Source of the DNA: Quercus robur
Taxonomy: Eukaryota; Streptophyta; Magnoliopsida; Fagales; Fagaceae
DNA: 64,000 bases
Reading direction: 5' to 3'
Assembly (NCBI RefSeq): GCF_932294415.1
Contig: NC_065535.1
Location: 12,680,282-12,744,281, forward strand
Below the pieces are notes generated by a model. It saw nothing but the letters and a program-made list of their open reading frames with translations. It ran no database searches and was not told the DNA's origin. A program made the position numbers and the translations under genes. Shown here piece by piece: positions 21,702 to 33,614 of this stretch (the first letter of the stretch is position 1; each line of letters opens with the position of its first letter).

Positions 21702-22058
21702 ATTGCAAACTATGTATTTGCTCCCTATCTTTTACACCATATTTCAATTTTGTCTCTTGCCTTTCAATTTCAATTGTGTTAATTTGGTCTCTAACCTTTT
21801 AGTGCCTTGTCAATTTAGTCACTACTGTTATTTTTTAAATGGAAATTGTTGACATGGTAAATGGCCAAAATAAAAAATTAGTTTATTGCCACATCAATGG
21901 AAACTAATTTTTTATTTTGACTATTAGTCGCGTCAGCAATTTCCATTCAAGAGATAATGGCATGGACTAAATTGACACGGAAATAAAAGGCTAGTGACTA
22001 AATTGAAAGGTTAGAGTATGGTGTAAAGGATAGAGACAAAATACGTAATTTACCTTTA
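21702..22058. mobile_element. Long inverted-repeat MITE-like element
   Basis: The left arm (CTATCTTTTACACCAT, CAATTTAGTCACTA, TGGAAATTG) is matched in reverse by the right arm (ATGGTGTAAAGGATAG, TAGTGACTAAATTG, CAATTTCCA). The arms run about 170 bases each and meet near 21880. A transcript would fold into a long hairpin. No transposase and no clear target duplication, so the superfamily is open. Confidence 0.75.
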
Positions 22059-23180
22059 GAAAGAAACCACATTAGCATTATTTTCTGCCAATCTTTTGCT
22101 AGAAGTGTGTCACATTATTTGTCAATCACAAAAGTTCCCTTATATATTTTTCATTTGTTTACAAAGCAAAATTTTCATCTGAAATTTTGAGGATCTTAAA
22201 ATATGATAATATTTGAACATGTAATAATAGCTGTATTATACAATATGATCATTATTTGATACCTGTCACTATATATAGAATTCACGGGTGACAAAAGAAG
22301 ACTACTTTATTGAAACTACAATTAAAATATGATGATGGTACAATAATTGTTGTATATTTTGATTTATCCAGAAAAGAAAACAAATCATTGTATGACAAAA
22401 GAGGGTGGGGGGTTCTATTTAATCTAATAGATGAAGTGATTTTGATGGGCGCATGACCTAAAGAGATTTGATTGCTTGCAGACACTGGAAGTACCCATTA
22501 AAAAAAATAATAAAATAAAATAACACAGGAAGTACAATATACTATTATGTGTTTATGTTGTGGACAAAAGTCAACTGAAAACAAGAATAATAATATTCCT
22601 TAAAGTTATCCCTTCACTGGGAAAATGGTTTCTGCATTTCTCTGAACAGGTTGTTCCTGTTATGAAAAATGGGGAGGTTACAATTTATTAAATTTAACCT
22701 TTTTATTCTTGACTTCAAATTGACTTGTTTACTTCCATCGTAATGAAGATTTTAACTTAATAACACAAATAATCTGTTAAAAGCAGGGTGTTTACCTTTT
22801 ATTCTATTTGATAATCTTTCAGAAGCAGAATTTTCTGTGTGCACACATTGGAATTACACCAATAGCCTAGGGTACCCTAGCCTAGGGTACCCTTTGGATG
22901 CCATGTCACTGATATTGATGGACCATGAATTCTCTTCTACATCATCATTGTTTGGCAATCTTTTCTTAATCCAGTGTGTTAGTTATCAATTGGCAGTGCA
23001 AAGCTTGTGATTCTTGTGCGTGATGGTGAACTGAGTTTGCCAATTCTGATTGTAGATTATCGATGAAGGTAAATGACAGAAACTTAATCATAAAGCTGTG
23101 ATTTGGCATTTTGCAACTTTTAAGGACTAGTATTGATGCTGTGACTTTTCCATTTAAAGTGTGTGTTTAGATCAACTAAA
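22059..23180. other. AT-rich intergenic DNA
   Basis: No gene or known repeat seen, apart from the 15-base tandem at 22864. Confidence 0.45.
22864..22893. repeat. Tandem 15-mer containing a palindrome
   Basis: AGCCTAGGGTACCCT occurs twice without a gap. The join makes the perfect palindrome CTAGGGTACCCTAG. Confidence 0.9.
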
Positions 23181-23231
23181 GGAATATGTCTACCTATCAA
23201 AAAAAAAAAAAAAAAAAAGGGAATATGTCTA
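23181..23231 (+). mobile_element. Minimal retroposed poly(A) tail with target duplication
   Basis: The 12-base direct repeat GGAATATGTCTA (23181-23192 and 23220-23231) surrounds only CCTATC plus about twenty A. This is the shape of a LINE-driven insertion that kept just the last bases of its source. The same CCTATC(A)n end occurs at 58498. Confidence 0.75.
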
Positions 23232-24758
23232 GATTAGGTATTTGGGCTTTCCTACCGTAATTATGTTCAAATATAAAAGGTTGATTATTACATTAGAGGT
23301 GTATATCTTACCAGTCATTCAAGACAAGATGTACCAGAATTTTGCTAGGGACTGGGCTCCAGGAAGGGCCGGTCCACCAAATTTGACAACTATATGTACG
23401 CCCCACGTTTTTTCTTGTTAACAGCTTTTAGAATTGACAAATGCTGTTAGAAGAGACTTAAAAATTCTGATTTTTTTTTTCTACGAAAGACTTGAATGGG
23501 TGTAATTAGTGGACTTTATATCCTTTCACAGGCGGAGCCAGGTATCAGATCCAAATCTTTTAGTGCGGGAATTACTAAGGTGCTTTTTGAATCTGGTATT
23601 TGCCAAAAAAGGGGAAGAAAGAAAAACTAACATATTTGATGAATTGATTTGTTTGTTTGATGTTTACAAGCGAATTAATTCTGCACGTACAATATTGATG
23701 CTTGTATTATTGTATTTGAGGAGATATCTAGGCCTTTAATAGTTTAAATTAATTACCTTGGCTTTAATCTTCATTCTTCATAGTTCATACAGTGTGGGGA
23801 AATGTTGGGTCCCACGCCGTAACGAGGCATATGGTGAGCACGGTGGGAGTGGGATATACAAAAACCGAGACCTCTATTCTGTTCAATATTTATGAATGAC
23901 AAAAAGAGGAATATGAGTGATGATACAGAATTTTTCCCAAGTTTCACAAGTCAACTGCTGATTCTCTTAATAAATTAAAAAAAAAAAAAAGTTTCACAAA
24001 CTGTTATTATTGAATTAGTGATTAGCGTTTCTTGTCCGGATCTATTATTAACATCATTTTTATTATCTTGTCCGGATCTATTACTAACATCATTTTTATT
24101 ATCTATAATTTTTGAAGAAAAAAAAGAAAAAACTGTAACTCTAGCTTTATTAGAGAAATATTGCTCTTATCAACTCTAACTAACCAACCAACCCTTCTAA
24201 AAAAGAAAAAACTAAGAAACTAAGAATAATTTTATTCTCTTATTTTATATTTTAAAATGAAGAAAAAACCTTATACAAGCCATGGCAATGAAAGTTACTT
24301 GTCATCTATTCTTGTTGATGGCAGACTTGGGGGCAGCTAAATCTACGTGTTCATCCCAGCTAATGAAAAAAAAAAATCTTATTAACATGATTATAAATGG
24401 TCACTAAAATTCAGTATGATTTATTTCTATCGGTCAGGAGGATCACATGTAATTTGAACTAATAAACTTCATTCCCATTCAAATTGGATTGGTTGAGATC
24501 TTGTCATAGTGGGTAAAAACGCCATGCTCTCTTTTTCTGTTTAGTTTTCCTCTCTTTCTTACTATTTAGAGGGTATCTCTTGAGGCGGTTTCATAACACT
24601 ACCTTCTCACAGTATGTGAGATCCACACGTGTAGAACCCAAATATGTTGTGAGAGACAACTCTCTCAAAAAGATACGTTTTTCTTACCATATTGTATGCA
24701 AACACAATCAAGTGAGAGCTTTTCAAGCTTCTCAACAAGTGGAAATATTTTTAGGATC
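23232..24758. other. Intergenic DNA
   Basis: AT-rich DNA with a 36-base tandem at 24031-24102. Short open frames near 23509 and 24580 show no domain and no supporting structure. Confidence 0.4.
24031..24102. repeat. 36-base tandem duplication
   Basis: Two near-identical copies beginning CTTGTCCGGATCTATTA (24031 and 24067). Confidence 0.85.
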
Positions 24759-26515
24759 CTCTATAGAATAAACAATATTAGTGATATGCTTTACCAATTT
24801 GAGTTTCTAATGGCATAAATTAGGGTTGAAAGTTAAAAACTCTAGTGTTGCAACAACAAAACTTCCAAAAGCGGTGGTCTATTTTTTTAATACTTTTATA
24901 TTTATTGTACTTTTATAATATTCTATCATTTTTCTCAAATATCATATTTTTACTAGCCTCATCACATGCGCTTTGCGTGTACGATGAGGTTTTTTTTTTT
25001 TTTTTTTTGGTCTAGTGTCATAATTTTCCTTTAAAAAAAAAATTGGATGAGTTTGTTTTAAAGACATGGATTAGTAGGAGAGTATCCTATTTTGTAAGCA
25101 TTTTAAGTGGAGTTTGAAATATATTTTTACCAGGTTTTCCTCAAGTTTTTTCCCATTAAGGATCCATTTGGTTGGTGGGGTGGAAAAGTAGGAGAATAAA
25201 AAATGGTAGGAGAATGGAAAAGTGGGAGGATAAAAAAGATTTTAATTTCTCTCATTTTTGTTTAGTTGGGAGTGGAAAAGTGAAGGGATGGAAAAAATAA
25301 GTTTGAATAAATTTACTCATATACCCTTATTAAAGAATGATGCCCAATTAAAACAAAATAGTGACAAATAACCAAAAAAAAAGCAATCACCCAAATTTAT
25401 TTTAAAAAAAAAATCATGTCCCAAAAAAAATCACGTCTAGTTTAAAAAGAAAAAAAAAAAAAAAAAAAAAAAACAACAACAACAACTATCATGCCAGGCC
25501 TTAAAAGAAAAAGAAAGAAAGAAAGAAAGAAGAGGCAACATTACTAGAAAAGAAAAGGAGGCACACCCAGGCCCTAGAAAATCAAAAGAAAAAAAAAGGA
25601 AACATTACTACCCCCTAATCAGTTTTCTCCCCACTCTGGAGAGAAAACATTTTGATAAGCCTAGGGAGAAAACAAGTGGGTCCCACTATTTATTTTCTTT
25701 TCTCCCCACTCAACCAAACACACTTCAAAAAAAATTTCCTTCCCATTTTCTCTCCATAGTTTTCCATTCATCTTGTTTCACCTCCAAACAAACACACCCT
25801 AAACATAAGGTTTAGGGATATTTCTGAACTACACAAAAATCCAATTCAAAGAAAGAAATCCTCTTATAAATAATATAGATATCACATCTTCTCTAGAATA
25901 AACAATATTAGTGACATGCTTTAGCAATTTGAGTTTAATGGCATGAATTACGGTTGAAATTTAAAAAGTATAGTCTTGCACCAACAAAGCTTACAAAAAG
26001 GGTGGTCCATTTTTTATTTTAATTTTTAATACTTTTATATATAATATTCTATAATTTTTTCGAATATTATATTCTTATATCACTGGACGTAAATATATAA
26101 ATATATGCCTCTTTTCTCTTTAATGAAGTGATTCAAATCCAGGCCTCTCTTTCTAGAATAAACAATATTAGTGGCATGAATTAGGGTTCAAATTTAGTGG
26201 CCATGTATAGATATCACATCCTCTAGAATAAACAATATTAGTGACATGCTTTAGCAATTTGAGTTTAATGGCATGAATTAGGGTTGAAATTTAAAAAGTA
26301 TAGTGATGCAACAACAAAGCTTACAAAAAGGGTGGTCTATTTTTTTTTTAATACTTTTATATTTATTGTAATTCTATAATATTCTATAATTTATTCAAAT
26401 ATTATATTCTTATATCACTGGACGGAAATATATAAATATATGCCTCTTATTAGTGAATAAATATATGCCTCTTTTCTCTTTAATGAAGTGATTCAAATCC
26501 AGGCCTCCCTTTCTC
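24759..26515. repeat. Cluster of about 290-base repeats, first copy interrupted
   Basis: Copies starting at TAGAATAAACAATATTAGTG are seen near 24763, 25894, 26153 (short) and 26224, each continuing with GACATGCTTTAGCAATTTGAG, then GGGTGGTC and a TATATAAATATATGCCTC block. Between the first and second copies lies an unrelated insert, about 24957-25880. It opens with the hairpin CCTCATCACATGC..GATGAGG and carries a MITE. Confidence 0.7.
25160..25799. mobile_element. Tourist-like MITE
   Basis: The left end GGATCCATTTGGTTGG and the reverse complement of the right end GGGTGTGTTTGTTTGG are imperfect inverted repeats. TAA flanks both sides (25157-25159 and 25800-25802). The interior has A-runs and a short GAAA microsatellite (about 25512-25530). 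No coding capacity. Confidence 0.75.
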
Positions 26516-26658
26516 ATCATAATCTCTTATTCATTCATTTCTTAAGATGTGATATAAAATCTTATCAAGAGCTATAATAGAAAGCTCAACATACTAATGG
26601 AGCATTGGTAATGCTATAAAGAAGTAGTTGATCTTTCATATCAAATCTGATCATGGCA

Positions 26659-26781
26659 GCCAAATGCCTTGTAGCTGAATTGGCACCTCTCCATATACAA
26701 AGTGCTTGGAGGTTTAGGAGGTAAAGGGTTCGAGTTGTGGGGTTAGCAGTATGTTGTAATTATCTCTCAAAAAAAAAAAAA
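26659..26781 (+). mobile_element. tRNA-type SINE
   Basis: About 120 bases with an A-box-like start (TGTAGCTGAATTGGCACC), a B box (GGGTTCGAGTTGTGG) and a poly(A) tail after TATCTCTC. The 15-base duplication AATCTGATCATGGCA lies on both sides (26644-26658 and 26782-26796). The perfect duplication points to a recent insertion. Confidence 0.88.
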
Positions 26782-26796
26782 AATCTGATCATGGCA

Positions 26797-27435
26797 TGTT
26801 GGATTTGATATATATATATATATATATAGGTGTGTTTTAATCTAAAACTTATAACGCATATATTAGACACTTATTTATATTGAACTTAATTGTCACTATA
26901 AAATTTATATTTTATTGATTAATGTTTTTGAATTTGATAGGAAACCTAACATCTTCAAAAATAAATAATTAAATAAAAAAGAAACTTCCCTAAGCAATTG
27001 TATATAAATTTTGCCCAAGTTAGGGAAAAAAATTATGAGTTCTAATTAGCTTAATTTGTAAATTTTATTGTTGTTGAATAAGAGATTTGAAGTTCAAACC
27101 TCGTATATATCATACTTTCTCTTAAGTTTGTAGCAACACCAAAATTTCAACCACTACTAAAATTTAATTATAAATAAATAAATAAATAAAGAAGGCAAAT
27201 CCCTTAAACATATCAACCCTTATAATTGAAATTTCCAAGCACAATAGCAGAAAAAATTCCCTAAAAGGTAAATCCAAAAAATTACCAAGAGATGGGAGGG
27301 TTTAGATTTCACGCAAAATTTGAACCTTGGGCTTGAGAGCGTGATGTTGCAAGAGGTGGTTGTAATCTTGTTGATGTGAATAAATTGATAACACAGAATG
27401 ATCTTAATTGAGGGAATCTAAAGATTAGCACATAG
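26797..27435. other. AT-rich flank of element 2
   Basis: Contains a TA microsatellite (about 26808-26828) and an AAAT run (about 27172-27190). No gene seen. Confidence 0.5.
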
Positions 27436-27440
27436 AGTAC

Positions 27441-28171
27441 TGTGGGGTGGTGAAGTCCGAGCAGGCATGTTGAACTATGGGCCATGCTCGAGAACAATAA
27501 TGTGCCTGAGGATGATTAATGGGATTGTTGGGCTTGGGTCAATGGGCCAAGGATAAAGGAAAGAAATGATGGGTTAGCTCAAATTTTTGAAGACCTGGGC
27601 CACCTCGGGAGAGCTTCAGGGAAGTAGCAAGGAACTCAGTTAATCATGAAAGACGAAAAATTTGGGAAGAAGGCTACCACCACCACATTAAATGCACTGT
27701 ACCTAATGAACTGACCGCATTTATGGAGAAATGACACCTAAACAGTGGCAACTCAGCTTACAACTACTAACAAAGCTTGCAGGAGGTCTTGCTGGGACAA
27801 GCATCCAAAGGACTTTTTGCCAAATCAACAAGTGGAGCGCTGAGATGAAGGGTTTTAGGACTATATAAGGAAGGGATTATCGGGAAAAGAAGGGGGGGGG
27901 GGTAATTGGAGAAGGAAGAAAAAGAAAGAAAGAACACATTGTATGGAGATAAGCTTGATTTAATATAAGAACACCTCATCCTTAGACTTGACCGAGGAGC
28001 TCTATTTCCATTAATTTGTCTTACTGTCTTGAATCCAATCAATTGTGATCTACTCTTTTTGTAAGGCTGTTCCCTGAATTAACCCATTCTCTTACAAATA
28101 TATTATGTTAGGCTTGTTGGGCCATCATCCATTGTTCTTAGTGGGTTGTGGTTCAAATTTTGGTCCTTACA
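27441..28171 (+). repeat. Left LTR of element 2
   Basis: 731 bases, TGTGGGGTGG to GGTCCTTACA. A TATA box (gactatataagg, near 27862) precedes the likely transcription start. A worn primer site (TTAGTGCCGTTTGTAGGA) follows directly. Confidence 0.9.
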
Positions 28172-28221
28172 ATTAGTGCCGTTTGTAGGAAACAAGGAAG
28201 CACTTATAATCTTGATTAGCC

Positions 28222-29560
28222 ATGGAGGGTTCAGGACCAAATAGAGAAGAATCTGTAGGATCACAATGTGAAGATCAGTTTGTCAATCTTGAAAAGAGGA
28301 GAGATCGTGAGGTTAATCACTCTCCTAGTGTGCATACAGCTCATACCAGCAGGAGCCACTCTAGAACTAGAAGCCATGTCTCACATGGGGAAGAAACTCG
28401 TAATCTTAAGCTGGAGATTGACCACTTGCGCAAGAAGTTATGTCGTAAACAGCGAGAAGAGTCCCCTTTTAGCTCTAGAACAGACTCAGGTGAAGATGGT
28501 AATTACAGGCCAAGGTCAAGAACACCTTCTAGTGAATCCTTTTCTGCACCTTCGCAATTGTATAGAGAAAAGTGATATCACAGGCAAAGGGTTAAAACTC
28601 CGACCCATAGGAGCTTGGAGAATGACGCAATGAGTAAGGTTTTACATCATATTTCAAAATCACCGTTGACATGCAGGATTGACAGGGCTAAACTTCCTCG
28701 TTGGTTTACGTAACCCATTTTTACCATTTACAATGGAAGGACCAACCCAGTGGAGCACATCAGTCATTTCAATCAAAGGATGGATGTTCATTCAAGGAAT
28801 GAAACTTTGATGTGCAAGGCATTCCCCTCCAGCTTGGGGCCTGTTGCAATGAGATAGTTTGATGGGCTGGATGAAGGCTCAATTAACTCCTTTCAAGAGC
28901 TCACTAGGGCTTTCGGGGCCTGATTTGTTACATGTAGTAGGGTTCCTCGTCCCTTAGATTCCCTGTTATCTATGGTGATAAGAGAGGGTGAGACCCTAAA
29001 AACTTACTCGGATAGATACTGGGAAACGTTGAATGAGATAGATGAAGATTTTGAAGACGTGGCAATAAGGACGTTTAAAGTTGGCCTCCCTACTAAGCAT
29101 GATTTGAGAAAGTCCTTGATAATGAAACCTGCACGAAGCATGCGCCAGCTAATGGATAGGATTGACGAACGCAAACGGGTTGAAGAGGATTAGCAGCAAG
29201 GGAAGGGGAAACCAAAGATGGCTCCTTTTGACCAAAGAAACTTTAGGTTGGAGAGATATAACAACAACCGACTCAGGAGAGATTTTGGGGGACATACTAG
29301 GCATCCTAGTGCGTAGGTGGTTAGTACAGTGTTCAAGGAGACTGTTCATCAAATTCTCGAGAAAATAAAAACTGAGCCATAGTTCAAGTGGCCAAATAAA
29401 ATGGGAGGTGACCCCATGAAGCATAATCAAGGTCTCTACTGTCAGTATCATTAGGATTGTGGGCATACTACTGAGGATTGCAGAACTTTCCGTGACTATC
29501 TAGAGCAGCTGGTTAAGGTCGAGAAGCTGAGACAATTTCTGCACTAGCCTTCTGGGTAGG
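28222..29560 (+). pseudogene. gag region of element 2 (fossil)
   Basis: Opens with an ATG and a charged Ser/Arg/Glu-rich stretch, then the gag core (VIREGETLKTYSDRYWETLN, MRQLMDRIDERKRVEED) and a worn zinc-knuckle area. It resembles gag of element 1 in order and motifs. Broken. Confidence 0.78.
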
Positions 29561-29699
29561 TCGGTTAGGCTGGGTCGACATACCAAAGGGAATCTGCCTC
29601 AAGACCATCTTTGGAAACAATTAGTGTTATCCTTGCAACCTTAGGTCGGACTGGGGGATGTCCCTCTAAGGTTATGTCCATAGTAAGACCATACACCGA

Positions 29700-32600
29700 G
29701 GACTAGCTTTAAGCTTATCGGATGAAGATAAGGTTGGAACTTATCAACCACATAACGACGCCTTAGTGGTCACCCTTAAAATAGGAGGATACGATGTAAA
29801 GAGGGTCCTAGTAGATCAGGATAGTGGGGTAGAGATTATGTATCCTGACCTGTATAATGGACTTAATTTGAAACTCGAGGATTTAGTTAGCTATGATTCC
29901 CCTCTGGTGGGGTTTGATTGGTAGATCGTCATCTTAAAGGCCCTAATCAAGTTGCCTGTTCAAGTAGGGTCCGAAGTGGTTGAAGTAAGTTTTATTGTGG
30001 TGGATGCTTATTCACCTTATACTGCTATTTTAGCAAAACCATGGCTCCATGCTACGGAGGTCATCTCTTCGACTTTGCATTTGAAGGTGAAGTACCCCTC
30101 TGGGGGCCAGGTCGGGGAGTTGATTGGAAGCCAGGCTATTGCAAGGCAATGCTTGGTTGCCGCTATCAGACATCAATTCGAGGGTGAAGCCTCGGCCATC
30201 CCAAAAAAGGCCTTGTAGCAATTAACAGAAGTAGTAGAATCCTCGGATGTCATAGATAAGGGATTAATGTGTGAAGAGTTGGAGAAGATTATTTTTTATG
30301 CTAATGCAGAGAAGTATTTCCAAATTGGAATTCAATTGCCTCCTCAAGAGAGGGAGGAGTTATTAGCTTTCCTTAGCAAGAATGTTGTTGTTTTTGCCTA
30401 GAGTGCCTATGAAGCTCCCGGGGTGGATCCAAATTTCATTTGTCATTATTTGAATGTCAACCCAATAGTTGATCCTAAGAAACAACCACCTCGGCACTCT
30501 TCCAAAGAACATGTCGAGGCTGTCAAGGAAGAAGTAATTAACTTTAAGTGTGCAAGGGAAATTAAGGAGGTTTTGTATCCAGAATGGCTGGCCAATACAG
30601 TGGTGATGAAGAAGAAGTCGGGGAAGTGGAGAGTATGTGTGGATTCTACTGATTTGAATAAAGCTTGCCCCAAGGATCCCTTTCTGATTCCTCGGATTGA
30701 CCAGTTGGTTGATGCTACGGTCAATCATCCTTGGATAAGCTTTTTGGATGCCTTTCAGGGATACCATCAGATACCACTAGCTTTGGCTGACCAGGAGAAG
30801 ACTGCCTTCTTGACTCCTGGAATTATCACAACCGAGTAATGCCTTTTGGTTTGAAGAATGCTGGGTCTACCTACCAAAGGATGATGACTAGAATGTTTGA
30901 GTCTCAATTTGGAAAAAATATAGAAGTATACATTGACGACATGGCCGTGAAGAATAAAGTAGTAACCGAGCATTTGAATGATCTAGGAAGTGTGTTTGAA
31001 ATACTAAGGAAACATAACTTGTGTCTCAATGCCTCAAAGTGTTCCTTTGGCGTCAGTTCTGGTAAATTTTTAGGATATATGATTATGCACTGGGGAATTG
31101 AAGTTAATCTTGATCAGATTAAGGTGATAAGTGACTTACGACCTCCTCAGAATCCCAAAGAAGTACAAAAGTTAATTGGAATGACTGCTGCTCTGAATAG
31201 GTTTATCTCTTGGTCAGCAGATAGATGTAGACTATTCTTTCAACTCCTTCACAAGTGGAAGGTATTCGAGTGGACCGAAGAGTGTAACCTTGCTTTTGAG
31301 GAGTTAAAGGAATACCTATCTCGACCACCTATTTTGTCCAGACCAGAAAGGGAGGAAGTCTTTTTTGCTTACATTGCAGTAACGTGTCATGCCATAAGTT
31401 TAGTTTTAGTAAGGATGGAGGTTGGGGTGTAGAAATCGGTCTATTATGTGAGTAAATCTTTGCAAGAGGCAAAGATCTGTTATTTGCCACTAGAGAAAGC
31501 CATTCTGGTCGTGATGCACGCTATGAGGAAGCTCCCTCATTACTTCCAGGCAAATACCATTGTGGTCCTTACTTAACTCCCTCTGTAGTCATTACTTCGG
31601 AGATTTGATTATACAAGAAGGATCGCCAAGTGGGGGACAATTTTAGGAGCATTTGACATAAAGTATATGCCTCGGACCGCCATTAAAGGGCAGGTGCTTG
31701 CAAACTTAGTGGCAGAATTTACTGAATACTTAGAAACAGTTGTTGCCGAGGAGGGGGAATTAATAGGGGTGCAGGTCACCGCAGTTTCTGTCCATGGACA
31801 TCCAGCATGGAAGCTTTCCATTGATGGGGTGGGTAACCAAAGGGGGTCTGGAATTGGGATAGTGATAGTATCCCCAGAAAGGATTACTATTGAGAAGTCC
31901 TTGAGATTGGGCTTTTCAGCCACTAATAACGACGCCGAGTATGAAGCCTTGTTAACTAGGGTAGCTATGGTAAAGAAACTAGGTGGAAAAGCTGTTGAAA
32001 TCTTTTCAGACTCAAGGTTGGTCGTCGGACAGGTTAAGGGTGAGCTGGAAGCCAGGGATCATAAGATGCAGGGATATCTTAATAAGGCCTGACAATTACA
32101 ATCTGGTTTTCAATCTTTCTCTATACAGCAGGTCCCAAGGAGTAAGAATACTCATGCGGACTCTTTAGCAACTTTAGTGACTTCTTCATAGCAGGGCCTT
32201 CCTCGGGTCATACTCGTCGAGGATTTATTAATGCCTGCTGAGGTGGAATTGATGAGGGTTGGAGTACACCAAATAAGGGTCGGTCCAAGTTGGATAGATT
32301 CCATAGTTGCATTCTTGAAGGAAGGAACGTTACCCGTTGAGAAGGGAGAGGCAGAGAAAATACGAATAAAACTTCCCCACTTTTGGCTGTCCAAGGAGCA
32401 GAAATTGTATAAGTGCTCTTTTTCAGGGTCGTATTTACTTTGCGTTCACCCTGAAGCAGTGGAACCACTGCTGGAGGAATTGCATGAAGGCATCTATGGT
32501 AGTCATACAGGAGGAAGGTCGTTATCACATAGGGCCCTTACTCAGGGTTATTGGTGGCCGAGCATTCAAAAAGAAACACAAGATTATGTTAGGAAGTGTG

Positions 32601-33530
32601 ATCAGTGCCAAAGGTTTGCCCCGGGCATCCATCAGCCTGGGGGCATGTTAAATCCTCTTTCTAGTTTGTGGTAGTTTGCACAATGGGGCTTGGATATTAT
32701 ATGGCCATTTCCTAGAGCAATGGGAAACCAAAGATGGATTTTTGTCGAAACAAATTACTTCACGAAGTGGGTTGAGGCCGAGCCATTGTCCAATATCAGG
32801 GATGTTAATGTAAAAAAGTTTGTATGAAAGAACATTGTTACCAGATTTGGGATTCCATACACCCTTATCTCGGATAATGGGCTCCAATTTGATAGCAAGA
32901 CTTTCAGGAGGTATTGTGGGGAGTTAGGTATCATGAATAGATACTCAACCCCGGCTTATCCACAAAGGAATTGGCAAGCTGAGACAGTTAATAAGGTTAT
33001 AGTTAATGGGCTGAAGAAGAGGTTGGATGAAGCTAAGGGCAGGTGGGTCGACGAGCTCCCACATATTCTTTGGGCATATCAAACTACTCCTCGTCAGACA
33101 ACTGGGGAAACTCTGTTTTCCATGACCTATGGTTCCAAGGCAGTAATCCATTTAGAGACAAGATTTTTGACACTAAGGACATGTCTATTCGACCAAGACA
33201 TAAATGATCAGTCACTTTGAGAGAGTTTGGATTTACTAGATGAACGAAAGGAAGTGGCCATAGTCCAATTGAAGCATTATCAGCAAAAACTTAAGCAGGG
33301 ATACGACCTGGGAGTAAAGGTTAGACCGTTAGCGCCAGAAGACTTAGTATTGAGAAAAGTGGTAGGAACTGCGAGGAACCCCTCATGGGGAAAACTGGGA
33401 CCCAACTGGAAAGGGCTATATTGCATCACCTTGGTAGCTGGTATAGGTGCTTATTTTTTGGAAGATTTGGATGAAAATGTGGTACCACGCTCGTAGAATG
33501 TAAATAACCTTCAAAGGTTATTGATGAAAG
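29700..33530 (+). pseudogene. pol region of element 2 (fossil)
   Basis: Protease (about 29790-30060), reverse transcriptase (about 30400-31240; [16 protein letters not shown] and YIDDM), RNase H (about 31260-31640), second RNase H (about 31790-32160; SIDGVGN and NNDAEYEALL), integrase zinc finger (about 32480-32620) and core with C-terminal part (about 32690-33500; SDNGLQFDS). The double RNase H marks the Tat lineage. Broken. Confidence 0.85.
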
Positions 33531-33614
33531 GCAATCTTGCCATCTTCTATTTTGATTATTATTGTTCAATATTCTCTTTATTTAGTTAAGTGTCAAACAG
33601 AACCTCGGTCATGT

